Program-made: the position numbers and the translations under genes
Notes under the pieces: generated by a model
The model's database searches: none
What the model saw: the letters and a program-made list of their open reading frames with translations, nothing else
What the model was told of the DNA's origin: nothing
Shown: piece by piece, positions 39,397-49,732 of the stretch
How positions within the stretch are numbered: the stretch's first letter is position 1
How the letters are laid out: each line of letters starts with the position of its first letter
Source: Streptococcus mitis
Lineage (GTDB): Bacteria; Bacillota; Bacilli; Lactobacillales; Streptococcaceae
DNA length: 64,000 bases
Assembly: GCF_016658865.1 (NCBI RefSeq)
Contig: NZ_CP067992.1
Location: 515,001-579,000, forward strand
Direction: 5' to 3'

Positions 39397-40023
39397 ATGA
39401 AATTATATATTAAAGGTGATTACACCAAAGAAATTCCATTTGATTATTTAGAACTAGCGAAGAGAATGTGGTTTGATACTAAAGATGGGAAGACAGTAGA
39501 TATTTCTTATTTTGGGAATACTCGCCCATTTAAAACAGACCCAACTATTCACTTGAAGTTGAATAAGTGGATGCATGATAATAGATGGAATAATGTTCAG
39601 TTGAAAGAAGGGATTATCAATAAATTTGGAAGTCATGTATATGAAAATCTTGAATTAGATTTTGAAGACAATCCAGCAACAGACTATCGAGAAAAAGGAG
39701 ACTGTCTACGTTTAGCTTCTACCCACCTTGACCTTCTCACTGTTGATAAACGAGCTATGTATATTATGGCCATTGAAATTGCGACTGCTATTGATGGTCA
39801 GATTAGCGAAGATGATAAAGAGAGCTGGTTAAGTGTGGAGGGATTTAAAAAACGGCATGAGGATATCCTTTCGATGAGTTATGAAGAAGCTAATGAGCTG
39901 AGTTTGGAAGAAATTCCGTTTATGGATGATGTGAGAGACCCAGTTTGGGAAGAAGACGACCGCAGGAATGAAGAATACATCAAAAACCATGGCGAGCCAG
40001 TTTATGACGACGAGGAAGAATGA
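39397..40023 (+). CDS. Putative immunity protein, copy 5
   Basis: A 208-residue paralogue with its own ribosome site (AGGAGTAAAAT) and an ATG start, unlike copies 2-4. It begins MKLYIKGDYTKEIPFDYLEL and keeps DKRAMYIMAIEIATAIDGQISEDDK and the acidic tail YDDEEE. The middle (KTDPTIHLKLNKWMHDNRWN) differs from all others. Its stop overlaps the start of fragment copy 6 by ATGA. Confidence 0.62.
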   Translation: MKLYIKGDYTKEIPFDYLELAKRMWFDTKDGKTVDISYFGNTRPFKTDPTIHLKLNKWMHDNRWNNVQLKEGIINKFGSHVYENLELDFEDNPATDYREKGDCLRLASTHLDLLTVDKRAMYIMAIEIATAIDGQISEDDKESWLSVEGFKKRHEDILSMSYEEANELSLEEIPFMDDVRDPVWEEDDRRNEEYIKNHGEPVYDDEEE

Positions 40024-40184
40024 AATTATATTTAAAAGGTGATTATACAAAAAAGATACCTTATGGTTATTTGGAACTAGCTGGTAAAATGTGGTTTCCA
40101 GAAGATGAGCAAGTTTCTTACTCAAATGCTGGGAATAATGATGCATTACAAGAGGTTTTTTCCTTATTTCAAAAAAAGATTTAG
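40020..40184 (+). pseudogene. N-terminal fragment of an immunity paralogue, copy 6
   Basis: ATG at 40020 overlaps the copy 5 stop. The 54-residue product starts MKLYLKGDYTKKIPYGYLEL and ends EVFSLFQKKI at a TAG at 40182-40184. Only the first quarter of the family is present; the rest is deleted up to the next gene, which starts 30 bases later. Confidence 0.65.
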
Positions 40185-40214
40185 ATAAACCCAATCCTTC
40201 CATCGGAGAGCAAA

Positions 40215-40847
40215 ATGTTAAATAAAATGAAAAACTATTATAAAAACAAACCAACTCAAGCTGTCTTAATGCTCATAGTTCTTATTTGGTCAGTATATGA
40301 GATTGGTGCGACCAGTTTGGCAAGTAAATCTGCATTAACTAAGGAATTCATGCATAGTCGGTATGTTATGGTTTGGCCAATGGTAGATAAGAAAATGAAA
40401 TTATACCACTATGCGGAAGAATGGACTAATGACGTTTTAGTTGGAATTATGCATTTAGACTATGGAAATATTAAAATAACTAGTTTTCCTAAAAAATGGG
40501 AGAGTGAAGCTGAAGTATACTATACGCTGTCTCAGGATGAGTATGCTGATAGAGTATATTTTTTCTTAGACGAGCCAATTTCCAAAGCCTATATCAGCAG
40601 ATTAGAACAAAATTATTATTTGATTTCAAATAATGCAGTTGCTATTAAAGAAGAAACAGGTAAAACAGTTGAACAGTTAGCTCAAGAAGTGGGGAATGCA
40701 AGGAAAAATTTCTTATCAGTTCTTGGAAAGATGAAAATCCTTCGTTTGGTCTATTTGATTCTTCGTATGATAATATTGTTGCAGTGTATCAGGTGGTCGG
40801 GTCAGCGTAGAAAAAGGAAAGAGAGCGAAATTTTGCAGAATAGATAG
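40215..40847 (+). CDS. Membrane protein of unknown function in the LXG cassette
   Basis: A 210-residue protein with a membrane helix near the N-terminus (about 16-36, QAVLMLIVLIWSVYEIGATSL), an extracellular-type middle of about 120 residues, and a second helix near the C-terminus (about 172-192) followed by a basic tail. GGAGAG lies before the ATG. I do not recognise a family. It could be a second immunity or accessory protein of the toxin, especially if the toxin acts at the membrane. Confidence 0.6.
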   Translation: MLNKMKNYYKNKPTQAVLMLIVLIWSVYEIGATSLASKSALTKEFMHSRYVMVWPMVDKKMKLYHYAEEWTNDVLVGIMHLDYGNIKITSFPKKWESEAEVYYTLSQDEYADRVYFFLDEPISKAYISRLEQNYYLISNNAVAIKEETGKTVEQLAQEVGNARKNFLSVLGKMKILRLVYLILRMIILLQCIRWSGQRRKRKESEILQNR

Positions 40848-40886
40848 AGCTCCAGAAAGGTATGACGACTATAAGGAGAGTAACAA

Positions 40887-41384
40887 ATGACCTATAGGAA
40901 GAAAAAAATCTGGAAATTAGGTTGTGGCTTGTTAATATTAACCCTAGCAACTAGCATTTTTGGACTATATTTATGGGCACAAAATCTTGGTAAGTATACT
41001 CTGCAACCAGGTCAAAGTGTTGAATTGAAAGTTTTTTCTAAAACAGAGCAGCGGGAGTATAATTCGGAATTGATTTTTTTAAAAAAAGATGAGGCTAAAT
41101 TAAAATTATCTGGCCGAAAAGGATGGGGGATTAAAGGAGGTAACACGGTTTATAATGTTGAGAAGCAGTCAATAACTGAGATTATTATCTCTAAAGATGG
41201 AACAGAGCACAGAGACTTACCAAATGATAAGAGTAAAAGTATCTATTTAGAAAGTGATGGAATAGTGCTTCAAGGGAGAATAAAGGAAGTATTTGGGGTG
41301 ACGGAAGAAACTCCCTACACGATCACCATCACCAATGTAGACGACAAGCCAGCACACTTTGAAGCTCAAGTGGTGGATAGGTAA
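40887..41384 (+). CDS. Single-pass membrane protein of unknown function
   Basis: A 165-residue protein with a basic start and one helix (about 9-31, [23 protein letters not shown]) followed by an extracytoplasmic part rich in beta strands. The cysteine at 13 is within the helix and lacks a lipobox, so it is not a lipoprotein. Ends with [26 protein letters not shown] lies ahead of the ATG. It is the last gene of the cassette before a terminator. Function unknown. Confidence 0.6.
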   Translation: MTYRKKKIWKLGCGLLILTLATSIFGLYLWAQNLGKYTLQPGQSVELKVFSKTEQREYNSELIFLKKDEAKLKLSGRKGWGIKGGNTVYNVEKQSITEIIISKDGTEHRDLPNDKSKSIYLESDGIVLQGRIKEVFGVTEETPYTITITNVDDKPAHFEAQVVDR

Positions 41385-41390
41385 AATTTC

Positions 41391-41413
41391 AGCTCTCAAA
41401 TGAGGGCTTTTTT
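41391..41413 (+). terminator. Terminator of the LXG cassette
   Basis: AGCTCTC-AAAT-GAGGGCT followed by TTTTT, with one G-T pair. Confidence 0.82.
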
Positions 41414-41422
41414 AGATACAAG

Positions 41423-41451
41423 TTTCAAAAAAGAAGCAAATATGATATACT
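41423..41451 (+). promoter_or_regulatory. Promoter of ddl
   Basis: TTTCAA (41423-41428), 17 bp, TATACT (41446-41451) with TGA before it (extended -10). Start near 41458. Confidence 0.6.
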
Positions 41452-41488
41452 AAAGAACGAGTATTCTATTAGAATTAGGACAAGTAAT

Positions 41489-42532
41489 ATGAAACAAACG
41501 ATTATTCTTTTATACGGTGGGCGTAGTGCAGAGCGTGAAGTCTCTGTTCTTTCAGCTGAAAGTGTCATGCGCGCGGTCAACTACGACCGTTTCACAGTCA
41601 AGACTTTCTTCATCAGCCAGTCGGGTGATTTTATTAAAACGCAAGAATTTAGCCATACTCCAGGTCAAGAGGACCGTCTCATGACCAATGAAACCATTGA
41701 TTGGGATAAGAAAGTTGCACCAAGTGCCATCTACGAAGATGGTGCAGTGGTCTTCCCAGTCCTCCATGGTCCGATGGGAGAAGATGGCTCAGTTCAAGGA
41801 TTCTTGGAAGTTTTGAAAATGCCTTATGTTGGTTGCAACATCTTGTCATCTAGTCTTGCCATGGATAAAATCACGACCAAGCGTGTTTTAGAATCTGTCG
41901 GGATTGCTCAAGTTCCTTATGTGGCCATTGTCGAAGGCGATGATGTGACTGCTAAAATTGCCGAAGTTGAAGAAAAATTGACTTACCCAGTCTTCACAAA
42001 ACCATCAAACATGGGTTCAAGTGTCGGTATTTCTAAGTCTGAAAATCAAGAGGAACTCCGTCAAGCTTTGAAACTTGCCTTTCAATATGACAGCCGTGTC
42101 TTGGTAGAGCAAGGGGTAAATGCTCGTGAAATCGAGGTTGGTCTCTTGGGCAACTACGATGTCAAGAGTACGCTACCAGGAGAAGTAGTCAAGGATGTTG
42201 ACTTTTATGACTACGATGCCAAGTATATTGACAACAAGATTACCATGGATATCCCAGCTAAAATCAGTGATGATGTGGTAGCTGTCATGCGTCAGAATGC
42301 AGAAACAGCCTTCCGTGCCATTGGTGGCCTCGGTCTCTCTCGTTGCGATTTCTTCTATACAGACAAGGGAGAGATTTTCCTAAACGAGCTTAATACCATG
42401 CCAGGTTTTACCCAGTGGTCTATGTACCCACTACTTTGGGACAATATGGGAATCAGCTATCCAGACTTAATCGAGCGATTGGTTGATCTTGCCAAGGAAA
42501 GTTTTGACAAGCGCGAAGCGCATTTGCTATAA
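41489..42532 (+). CDS. ddl: D-alanine--D-alanine ligase
   Basis: A 347-residue ATP-grasp ligase of normal length that makes the D-Ala-D-Ala end of peptidoglycan precursors. Motifs: [13 protein letters not shown] at the N-terminus, [34 protein letters not shown] and [18 protein letters not shown]. Nothing suggests a D-Lac type ligase. In pneumococcus this gene directly follows recR; here the LXG cassette lies between. It is followed by a terminator and murF. Confidence 0.96.
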   Translation: MKQTIILLYGGRSAEREVSVLSAESVMRAVNYDRFTVKTFFISQSGDFIKTQEFSHTPGQEDRLMTNETIDWDKKVAPSAIYEDGAVVFPVLHGPMGEDGSVQGFLEVLKMPYVGCNILSSSLAMDKITTKRVLESVGIAQVPYVAIVEGDDVTAKIAEVEEKLTYPVFTKPSNMGSSVGISKSENQEELRQALKLAFQYDSRVLVEQGVNAREIEVGLLGNYDVKSTLPGEVVKDVDFYDYDAKYIDNKITMDIPAKISDDVVAVMRQNAETAFRAIGGLGLSRCDFFYTDKGEIFLNELNTMPGFTQWSMYPLLWDNMGISYPDLIERLVDLAKESFDKREAHLL

Positions 42533-42543
42533 AAATGAAAGAG

Positions 42544-42604
42544 AGGGTAGAAGCCAGAACCATCACTGCAAGGTGACTAGAGTTCTCGAGTTTCGACCCT
42601 TTTT
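42544..42604 (+). terminator. Hairpin between ddl and murF
   Basis: AGGGT/ACCCT outer pair with AGAAC/GTTCT inside and TTTTT after it; a weaker, longer stem-loop that probably ends part of ddl transcription. Confidence 0.6.
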
Positions 42605-42616
42605 AAAGGAGTAGAA

Positions 42617-43990
42617 ATGAAATTAACAATTCATGAAGTGGCTCAAGTTGTAGGAGCTAAAAATGATATCAGCCTCTTTGAGGACACCCAGTTAGAAAAA
42701 GCTGAGTTTGATAGTCGTTTGATTGCTGCAGGGGATTTGTTTGTGCCCCTCAAAGGTGCTCGTGACGGTCATGACTTTATCGAAATAGCCTTTGAAAATG
42801 GTGCCGCAGTAACCTTGTCTGAGAAAGAAATCGCAAATCATCCCTACATTTTAGTAGCTGATGTTTTGACGGCCTTTCAAACCCTAGCTGCCTACTATCT
42901 TGAAAAAACAGGAGTTGATGTCTTTGCTGTTACAGGCTCAAATGGCAAGACAACGACCAAAGATATGTTAGCGCACTTGCTATCAACAACCTACAAAACT
43001 TACAAAACACAAGGTAACTACAATAATGAGATTGGCCTTCCCTACACAGTTCTCCACATGCCTGAAGGAACAGAAAAGTTGGTCTTGGAGATGGGGCAGG
43101 ATCACTTGGGAGATATTCATCTCTTGTCAGAATTGGCTCGTCCAAAAACAGCCATCGTGACCTTGGTTGGAGAAGCCCATTTAGCCTTTTTCAAAGACCG
43201 TTCTGAAATTGCTAAAGGAAAAATGCAAATTGCAGACGGGATGTCTTCGAATTCCTTGCTCTTGGCACCAGCAGATCCGATTGTAGAGGACTACTTGCCA
43301 ACTGACAAAAAGGTAGTTCGTTTTGGCCAAGGAGCAGAGTTGGAAATTACAGACTTGATTGAGCGCAAGGATAGTCTGACATTTAAGGCTAATTTCTTGG
43401 AACAAGCCCTTGATTTGCCAGTGACTGGTAAGTACAATGCTACTAATGCCATGATTGCATCCTATGTTGCCCTACAAGAAGGAGTTTCTGAGGAGCAAAT
43501 TCGTCAGGCCTTCCAAAATCTTGAATTGACGCGTAACCGTACCGAGTGGAAGAAAGCAGCCAATGGAGCAGATATCCTATCAGATGTTTACAATGCCAAT
43601 CCAACTGCTATGAAGCTGATTTTAGAGACTTTCTCTGCCATTCCAGCCAATGAAGGTGGCAAGAAAATTGCTGTTTTAGCGGATATGAAGGAGCTTGGTG
43701 ACCAGTCTATTCAACTCCATAACCAGATGATTTTGAGCCTTTCTCCAGATGTGCTTGATACCGTTATTTTCTATGGAGAAGACATTGCTGAATTAGCCCA
43801 ATTGGCCAGTCAAATGTTCCCAATCGGCCATGTTTACTACTTCAAAAAAACAGCTGACGAGGATCAATTTGAAGTCCTAGTTAAGCAAGTTAAGGAAAGT
43901 CTAGGAGCTAATGACCAAATCTTGCTCAAAGGCTCTAACTCTATGAACCTAGCCAAATTGGTAGAAAGTTTAGAAAATGAAGACAAGTGA
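42617..43990 (+). CDS. murF: UDP-MurNAc-tripeptide--D-Ala-D-Ala ligase MurF
   Basis: A 457-residue Mur ligase that adds the D-Ala-D-Ala made by Ddl to the precursor. The N-terminal domain has DSRLIAAGDLFVPLKG; the ATP loop is VTGSNGKTTTKDM near 108-120; QGNYNNEIGLPYT and ELTRNRTEW-like LELTRNRTEW follow; the C-terminal domain has DVYNANPTAM. AAGGAG precedes the ATG. It overlaps the nudix gene by 14 bases. Confidence 0.96.
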   Translation: MKLTIHEVAQVVGAKNDISLFEDTQLEKAEFDSRLIAAGDLFVPLKGARDGHDFIEIAFENGAAVTLSEKEIANHPYILVADVLTAFQTLAAYYLEKTGVDVFAVTGSNGKTTTKDMLAHLLSTTYKTYKTQGNYNNEIGLPYTVLHMPEGTEKLVLEMGQDHLGDIHLLSELARPKTAIVTLVGEAHLAFFKDRSEIAKGKMQIADGMSSNSLLLAPADPIVEDYLPTDKKVVRFGQGAELEITDLIERKDSLTFKANFLEQALDLPVTGKYNATNAMIASYVALQEGVSEEQIRQAFQNLELTRNRTEWKKAANGADILSDVYNANPTAMKLILETFSAIPANEGGKKIAVLADMKELGDQSIQLHNQMILSLSPDVLDTVIFYGEDIAELAQLASQMFPIGHVYYFKKTADEDQFEVLVKQVKESLGANDQILLKGSNSMNLAKLVESLENEDK

Positions 43991-44588
43991 TTTTGTTAAG
44001 TATCTGCAAAGAATGATTGCCCTTACAGATACTGGCTTAACCTTTACAAAAGATCCTTTCGACCGTGAGCGCTACGAAGACTTGCGAAGTCTGTTATCTG
44101 AAATGTTGAATCAGGTATCAGACCTTGATGCAGACGAAGTGGTAGAACTCTTGAAACCGACCTCCGCTTATGCGACTCCTTTAATGGACGTCCGTGCTTG
44201 GATAGTTGAGGATGAAAAAATTTGTCTGGTTAGGGGACAAGGAGAGAATGATTGGGCTTTGCCAGGTGGCTTTGGTGAAGTCGGCTATTCTCCAACAGAA
44301 AATATTCTCAAGGAAATTGAAGAAGAAACCGGTTTTGAAGCTAAAGTAGAAAGACTACTAGCTGTTTTTGATACAAATCGTTTCCAACTACAGAGCAAGC
44401 AATATGCAAAGTTTGTTTTTGAATGTAAGCTTCTTGATGGACAATTCCAAGAAAATCAAGAAATTGCTGACCTTCAATTTTTTGCCATTGACCAACTGCC
44501 AGCCTTATCTGAAAAACGCATTACCAAGGAGCAAATAGAGATTCTTTGGCAGGTTTATCAAGGTCAGAGGGAGCAATATCTTGATTAA
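43977..44588 (+). CDS. Nudix hydrolase with N-terminal extension
   Basis: A 203-residue protein: about 60 helical residues, then a Nudix domain. The Nudix box is GGFGEVGYSPTENILKEIEE-ETGF; relative to the consensus the first Glu is Tyr and the Arg is Lys, a form common in Nudix proteins with this N-terminal domain. The catalytic EExxEEETG glutamates remain. Substrate unknown; ADP-ribose or a nucleotide sugar is typical. It starts inside the end of murF, 14 bases before its stop. Confidence 0.82.
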   Translation: MKTSDFVKYLQRMIALTDTGLTFTKDPFDRERYEDLRSLLSEMLNQVSDLDADEVVELLKPTSAYATPLMDVRAWIVEDEKICLVRGQGENDWALPGGFGEVGYSPTENILKEIEEETGFEAKVERLLAVFDTNRFQLQSKQYAKFVFECKLLDGQFQENQEIADLQFFAIDQLPALSEKRITKEQIEILWQVYQGQREQYLD

Positions 44589-44635
44589 GAAGATGATTAT
44601 CGTATTTCTAAATTCATTTTTGACAAATAGCATGG

Positions 44636-44641
44636 TATAAT
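44636..44641 (+). promoter_or_regulatory. Extended -10 promoter of the YwaF-like gene
   Basis: CATGGTATAAT has TGn before TATAAT; the -35 region TTCATT is weak. Start near 44648, 31 nt before the ATG. Confidence 0.5.
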
Positions 44642-44678
44642 AAAATGCAGGAAAATTTTGAATCATGAGGAAGACTAG

Positions 44679-45383
44679 ATGAATTTATGGGATATTTTCT
44701 TTACGACCCAAGCAACAGAGCCACCCAAATTTGACCTTTTTTGGTATGTCAGTATATTTACACTCTTGGCTTTGACCTTTTATACAGCCTATCGTTATCG
44801 TGAAAAGAAGGCTTATCAACGATTTTTCCAAATCTTGCAGGCCGTTCAGTTGATCCTCCTTTATGGTTGGTACTGGGTCAATCATATGCCGTTGTCAGAA
44901 AGCCTACCTTTTTACCATTGCCGTATGGCTATGTTTGTGGTGCTTTTGCTTCCTGGTCAGTCTAAATATAGGCAGTATTTTGCATTATTAGGAACATTTG
45001 GGACATTAGCAGCCTTTGTTTATCCAGTTCCAGATGCTTATCCTTTCCCACATATTGCGATTTTATCCTTTATCTTTGGCCACTTAGCTCTCTTGGGGAA
45101 CTCTCTAGTTTATCTATTGAGACAGTATAACGCGCGATTGCTGGATGTGAAGGGAATTTTTCTCATGACCTTTGCACTAAATGCCTTGATTTTTGTGGTC
45201 AATTTGGTAACTGGTGGAGATTACGGATTCTTGACAAAACCGCCATTGGTTGGAGATCACGGCTTAGTAGCTAATTATTTAATCGTTTCTCTGGCCCTGT
45301 CAGCAGCGATTACGTTGACAAAGAAAATCTTGGAACTATTTTTAGAACAAGAAGCAGAAAAAATGATTGCAAAGAAAGCTTAA
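44679..45383 (+). CDS. TIGR02206 (YwaF-like) integral membrane protein
   Basis: A 234-residue protein with about six to seven membrane helices. The segment LPFYHCRMAMFVVLLLPG and the late VGDHGLVANYLIVSLALS resemble the TIGR02206/YwaF family of unknown function. The C-terminus is charged and cytoplasmic. It has its own weak promoter and is closed by a strong terminator, so it is a single-gene unit between the nudix gene and ftsA. GAGGAAG lies before the ATG. Confidence 0.78.
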   Translation: MNLWDIFFTTQATEPPKFDLFWYVSIFTLLALTFYTAYRYREKKAYQRFFQILQAVQLILLYGWYWVNHMPLSESLPFYHCRMAMFVVLLLPGQSKYRQYFALLGTFGTLAAFVYPVPDAYPFPHIAILSFIFGHLALLGNSLVYLLRQYNARLLDVKGIFLMTFALNALIFVVNLVTGGDYGFLTKPPLVGDHGLVANYLIVSLALSAAITLTKKILELFLEQEAEKMIAKKA

Positions 45384-45401
45384 AATCAAGCTTTCTTTTT
45401 T
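45371..45401 (+). terminator. Terminator of the YwaF-like gene
   Basis: AAAGAAAGCTT-AAAATC-AAGCTTTCTTTTTT; the stop codon lies in the loop. Confidence 0.9.
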
Positions 45402-45513
45402 CATAAATCTAATTTTTTATAACTTGTTTGGAAAATACAAAAATATGATGAGCGAATGTAAAAAAATGGTAAGTAAATTTAGGAAAAACTAAGCACGATT
45501 GGATTTTTTGTGT

Positions 45514-45519
45514 TATAAT
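45514..45519 (+). promoter_or_regulatory. Extended -10 promoter upstream of ftsA
   Basis: TGTTATAAT, an extended -10 element, with start near 45526 and about 70 nt of leader before ftsA. No near-consensus -35. Confidence 0.55.
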
Positions 45520-45596
45520 ATTCTGTGAATAGCTATGCCCTGTTTTAGCTATATTGAATAGAAGTTTGAAACTTGGAAGAGAGAGGATGCGATGTA

Positions 45597-46976
45597 ATGG
45601 CTAGAGATGGTTTTTTTACAGGCTTAGATATCGGAACCAATTCGATTAAGGTGTTGGTTGCCGAGCTTAGAAATGGTGAACTAAATGTAATTGGTGTAAG
45701 TAATGCCAAGAGTAAAGGTGTAAAGGATGGGATTATCGTTGATATTGAAGCAGCAGCAACTGCTATCAAGTCAGCTATTTCCCAAGCAGAAGAGAAAGCT
45801 GGCATTTCAATCAAATCAGTGAATGTTGGTTTGCCTGGAAATCTTTTGCAAGTAGAACCAACTCAAGGAATGATTCCAGTTACATCTGATACAAAAGAAA
45901 TTACAGATCAAGATGTTGAAAATGTTGTTAAATCAGCCTTGACAAAGAGTATGACACCAGATCGTGAAGTCATTACGTTTATTCCTGAAGAATTTATCGT
46001 AGATGGCTTCCAAGGTATTCGTGACCCGCGTGGCATGATGGGGGTTCGTCTTGAGATGCGTGGTTTGCTTTACACAGGTCCACGTACTATTCTTCACAAT
46101 TTACGCAAGACAGTTGAGCGCTCAGGTGTTCAGGTTGAAAATATTATTATTTCACCATTGGCTTTGGTTCGTTCAGTCTTGAATGAAGGAGAGCGTGAAT
46201 TTGGAGCTACGGTGATTGATATGGGAGCAGGTCAAACAACTGTTGCTACAATCCGTAACCAAGAACTCCAGTTTACAAATATTCTTCAAGAAGGTGGAGA
46301 TTATGTCACAAAAGATATCTCTAAAGTCTTGAAGACTTCACAAAAACTAGCTGAAGGATTGAAATTGAACTATGGTGAAGCCTACCCTTCACTTGCAAGC
46401 AATGAAACCTTCCAAGTTGAAGTGATTGGTGAAGTAGAGCCTGTAAAAGTTACAGAAAGCTACCTAGCAGAGATTATTTCAGCTCGCATTAAACACATTT
46501 TTGAACAAATCAAACAAGAGTTGGAAAGAAGACATTTGTTGGATCTTCCAGGTGGGATTGTTCTGATTGGTGGAAATGCTATTTTACCAGGTATTGTAGA
46601 ACTTGCACAGGAAGTATTTGGCGTTGGTGTCAAACTTTACGTTCCAAATCAAGTTGGAATCCGTAATCCTGCCTTCGCTCATGTGATTAGCTTGTCTGAA
46701 TTTGCTGGTCAATTGACTGAGGTGCATTTATTAGCGCAACGAGCAGTCAAGGGTGAAGATACTTTGCGTCACCAACCAATTAATTTTGGTGGGATGATTC
46801 AACGCGTTACGCAGGTAGCACAACCGACCCCTATTCAACCAGTTCAAAATACTGAGGTAGAGCAGTCAGCTTCTACGAACGTAGTTGCTCCGAAAGAAGA
46901 TAAAGTATCTTCTCAAAATAAACCAAAAATCGCAGATCGTTTCCGTGGCTTAATCGGAAGCATGTTTGATGAATAA
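45597..46976 (+). CDS. ftsA: Cell division protein FtsA
   Basis: A 459-residue actin-like protein that tethers FtsZ to the membrane. Opening GFFTGLDIGTNSIKVLV is the phosphate-1 motif; VIDMGAGQTTVA and GGIVLIGGNAILPG are further ATP motifs. The C-terminal amphipathic helix (ADRFRGLIGSMFDE) is the membrane anchor, after a disordered linker. An in-frame ATG at 45573 would add MEERGCDV; I prefer 45597, which gives the family N-terminus, although the ribosome site GAGAGG lies 11 bases upstream. Confidence 0.96.
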   Translation: MARDGFFTGLDIGTNSIKVLVAELRNGELNVIGVSNAKSKGVKDGIIVDIEAAATAIKSAISQAEEKAGISIKSVNVGLPGNLLQVEPTQGMIPVTSDTKEITDQDVENVVKSALTKSMTPDREVITFIPEEFIVDGFQGIRDPRGMMGVRLEMRGLLYTGPRTILHNLRKTVERSGVQVENIIISPLALVRSVLNEGEREFGATVIDMGAGQTTVATIRNQELQFTNILQEGGDYVTKDISKVLKTSQKLAEGLKLNYGEAYPSLASNETFQVEVIGEVEPVKVTESYLAEIISARIKHIFEQIKQELERRHLLDLPGGIVLIGGNAILPGIVELAQEVFGVGVKLYVPNQVGIRNPAFAHVISLSEFAGQLTEVHLLAQRAVKGEDTLRHQPINFGGMIQRVTQVAQPTPIQPVQNTEVEQSASTNVVAPKEDKVSSQNKPKIADRFRGLIGSMFDE

Positions 46977-46990
46977 AAGAGGAAAAATAA

Positions 46991-48250
<1,260 letters not shown>

Positions 48251-48254
48251 GTAA

Positions 48255-48926
48255 ATGAATTTGAAAGAAAATACAGAACGTGTTTTTCAACAAATAAAAG
48301 ATGCAAGTCAGCAGTCAGGAAGAGAAGTCAATTCTGTTTCGGTTGTTGCTGTTACAAAATATGTAGACGTACCGACAGCGGAGGCTTTGCTTCCGCTAGG
48401 TGTGCATCATATTGGTGAAAATCGTGTGGATAAATTTCTTGAGAAATATGAAGCTTTAAAAGATAGAAATATTACCTGGCATTTGATTGGAACCTTGCAA
48501 AGACGCAAGGTCAAAGACGTCATTCAGTATGTTGATTATTTTCACGCTTTGGATTCATTAAAGCTAGCAGAGGAAATTCAAAAAAGAAGTGACCGAGTTG
48601 TTAAGTGTTTCTTACAAGTAAATATCTCAAGGGAGGAGAGCAAACATGGTTTTTCAAAGGAGGAACTATTGGAGCTCTTGCCAGAATTAGCAACCTTAGA
48701 TAAAATTGAATATGTCGGCTTGATGACCATGGCTCCTTTTGAAGCTAGTAGTGATGAGTTGAAAGAAATTTTTAAAGCTACGCAGGATTTGCAACTAGAA
48801 ATTAGAGAAAAACAAATTCCCAATATGCCAATGACGGACTTGAGTATGGGTATGAGTCGTGACTACAAGGAAGCGATTGAATTTGGCTCAACATTTGTCA
48901 GAATTGGTACAGCATTTTTTAAATAG
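48255..48926 (+). CDS. ylmE: YggS-type PLP homeostasis protein YlmE
   Basis: A 223-residue PLP-binding protein of the YggS/PROSC family. The PLP lysine lies in VVAVTKYV near 30-37; IGENRVDKF, WHLIGTLQRRK and SMGMSRDYKEAIEFGSTFVRIGT are family motifs. It helps maintain free PLP and amino-acid balance; in Gram-positives it sits in the division cluster. The ATG lies five bases after the ftsZ stop. Confidence 0.92.
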   Translation: MNLKENTERVFQQIKDASQQSGREVNSVSVVAVTKYVDVPTAEALLPLGVHHIGENRVDKFLEKYEALKDRNITWHLIGTLQRRKVKDVIQYVDYFHALDSLKLAEEIQKRSDRVVKCFLQVNISREESKHGFSKEELLELLPELATLDKIEYVGLMTMAPFEASSDELKEIFKATQDLQLEIREKQIPNMPMTDLSMGMSRDYKEAIEFGSTFVRIGTAFFK

Positions 48927-48935
48927 GAAAGAAAT

Positions 48936-49469
48936 ATGTCTTTAAAAGATAGATTTGATAAATTTATAGATTATTTTACAGAAGATGGAGAAGATGTTAG
49001 TACTGCATATCAGCCTAAAGCTGAAGAGCCGATTGTGACTTCAGTCCCTTCTGTTCAAGAGTTGCCTCAACAAGCTGGTAGCACGCCATCTAAAGATAAA
49101 AACATCACTCGTCTTCATGCCCGTCAACAAGAGTTGGCTATGCAAAGTCAACGTTCTACTGATAAGGTGACAATTGATGTTCGTTATCCACGTAAATACG
49201 AAGATGCCACAGATATTGTTGATTTATTAGCTGGTAACGAAAGTATTTTGATTGATTTCCAATATATGACAGAAGTTCAAGCACGTCGTTGTTTGGACTA
49301 TCTGGATGGGGCGCGCCACGTTTTAGCTGGTAACATGAAAAAGGTAGCATCTACTATGTACCTGCTGACACCAGTTGATGTTGTCGTCAATATTGAAGAT
49401 ATCAAAATTCCAGATGAATCACAAAATGGTGAATTTGGCTTTGATATGAAACGTACGAGAGTAAGATAA
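48936..49469 (+). CDS. sepF: Cell division protein SepF
   Basis: A 177-residue SepF. The N-terminal amphipathic helix ([14 protein letters not shown]) binds membrane, a disordered linker follows, and the C-terminal domain (about 85-165, [21 protein letters not shown] and [16 protein letters not shown]) forms rings that shape the septum with FtsZ. The stop overlaps the ylmG start as TAATG. Confidence 0.95.
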   Translation: MSLKDRFDKFIDYFTEDGEDVSTAYQPKAEEPIVTSVPSVQELPQQAGSTPSKDKNITRLHARQQELAMQSQRSTDKVTIDVRYPRKYEDATDIVDLLAGNESILIDFQYMTEVQARRCLDYLDGARHVLAGNMKKVASTMYLLTPVDVVVNIEDIKIPDESQNGEFGFDMKRTRVR

Positions 49470-49732
49470 TGATCTTTCTCATTCGTTTTGTTCAAAATGC
49501 AGTGGATATCTATTCACTGATTTTAATCGTGTTTGCTCTGATGTCTTGGTTTCCCAATGCTTATGAATCACGTCTTGGACGCTTGATTATTAGTTTAGTG
49601 AAACCGATAGTAGCTCCCTTGCAACGTTTACCCCTCCAGATTGCAGGTCTTGATTTGTCTGTCTGGATTGCGGTATTACTAGTTCACTTCCTAGGGGAAC
49701 AGTTGATTCGACTTTTAGTGATCTTTCTATGA
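49469..49732 (+). CDS. ylmG: YggT-family membrane protein YlmG
   Basis: An 87-residue protein with two membrane helices and the YggT motif FALMSWFPNAYESRLGRLI between them. Its function is unknown, but it is conserved in the division cluster and in cyanobacteria and chloroplasts, where relatives affect nucleoid or thylakoid organisation. The ATG overlaps the sepF stop by one base, and the stop overlaps ylmH by four bases. Confidence 0.9.
   Translation: MIFLIRFVQNAVDIYSLILIVFALMSWFPNAYESRLGRLIISLVKPIVAPLQRLPLQIAGLDLSVWIAVLLVHFLGEQLIRLLVIFL

Noticed and set aside
45545..45814. Minus-strand frame across the ftsA start
   Set aside because: Opposite the conserved start of ftsA; no promoter or ribosome site.
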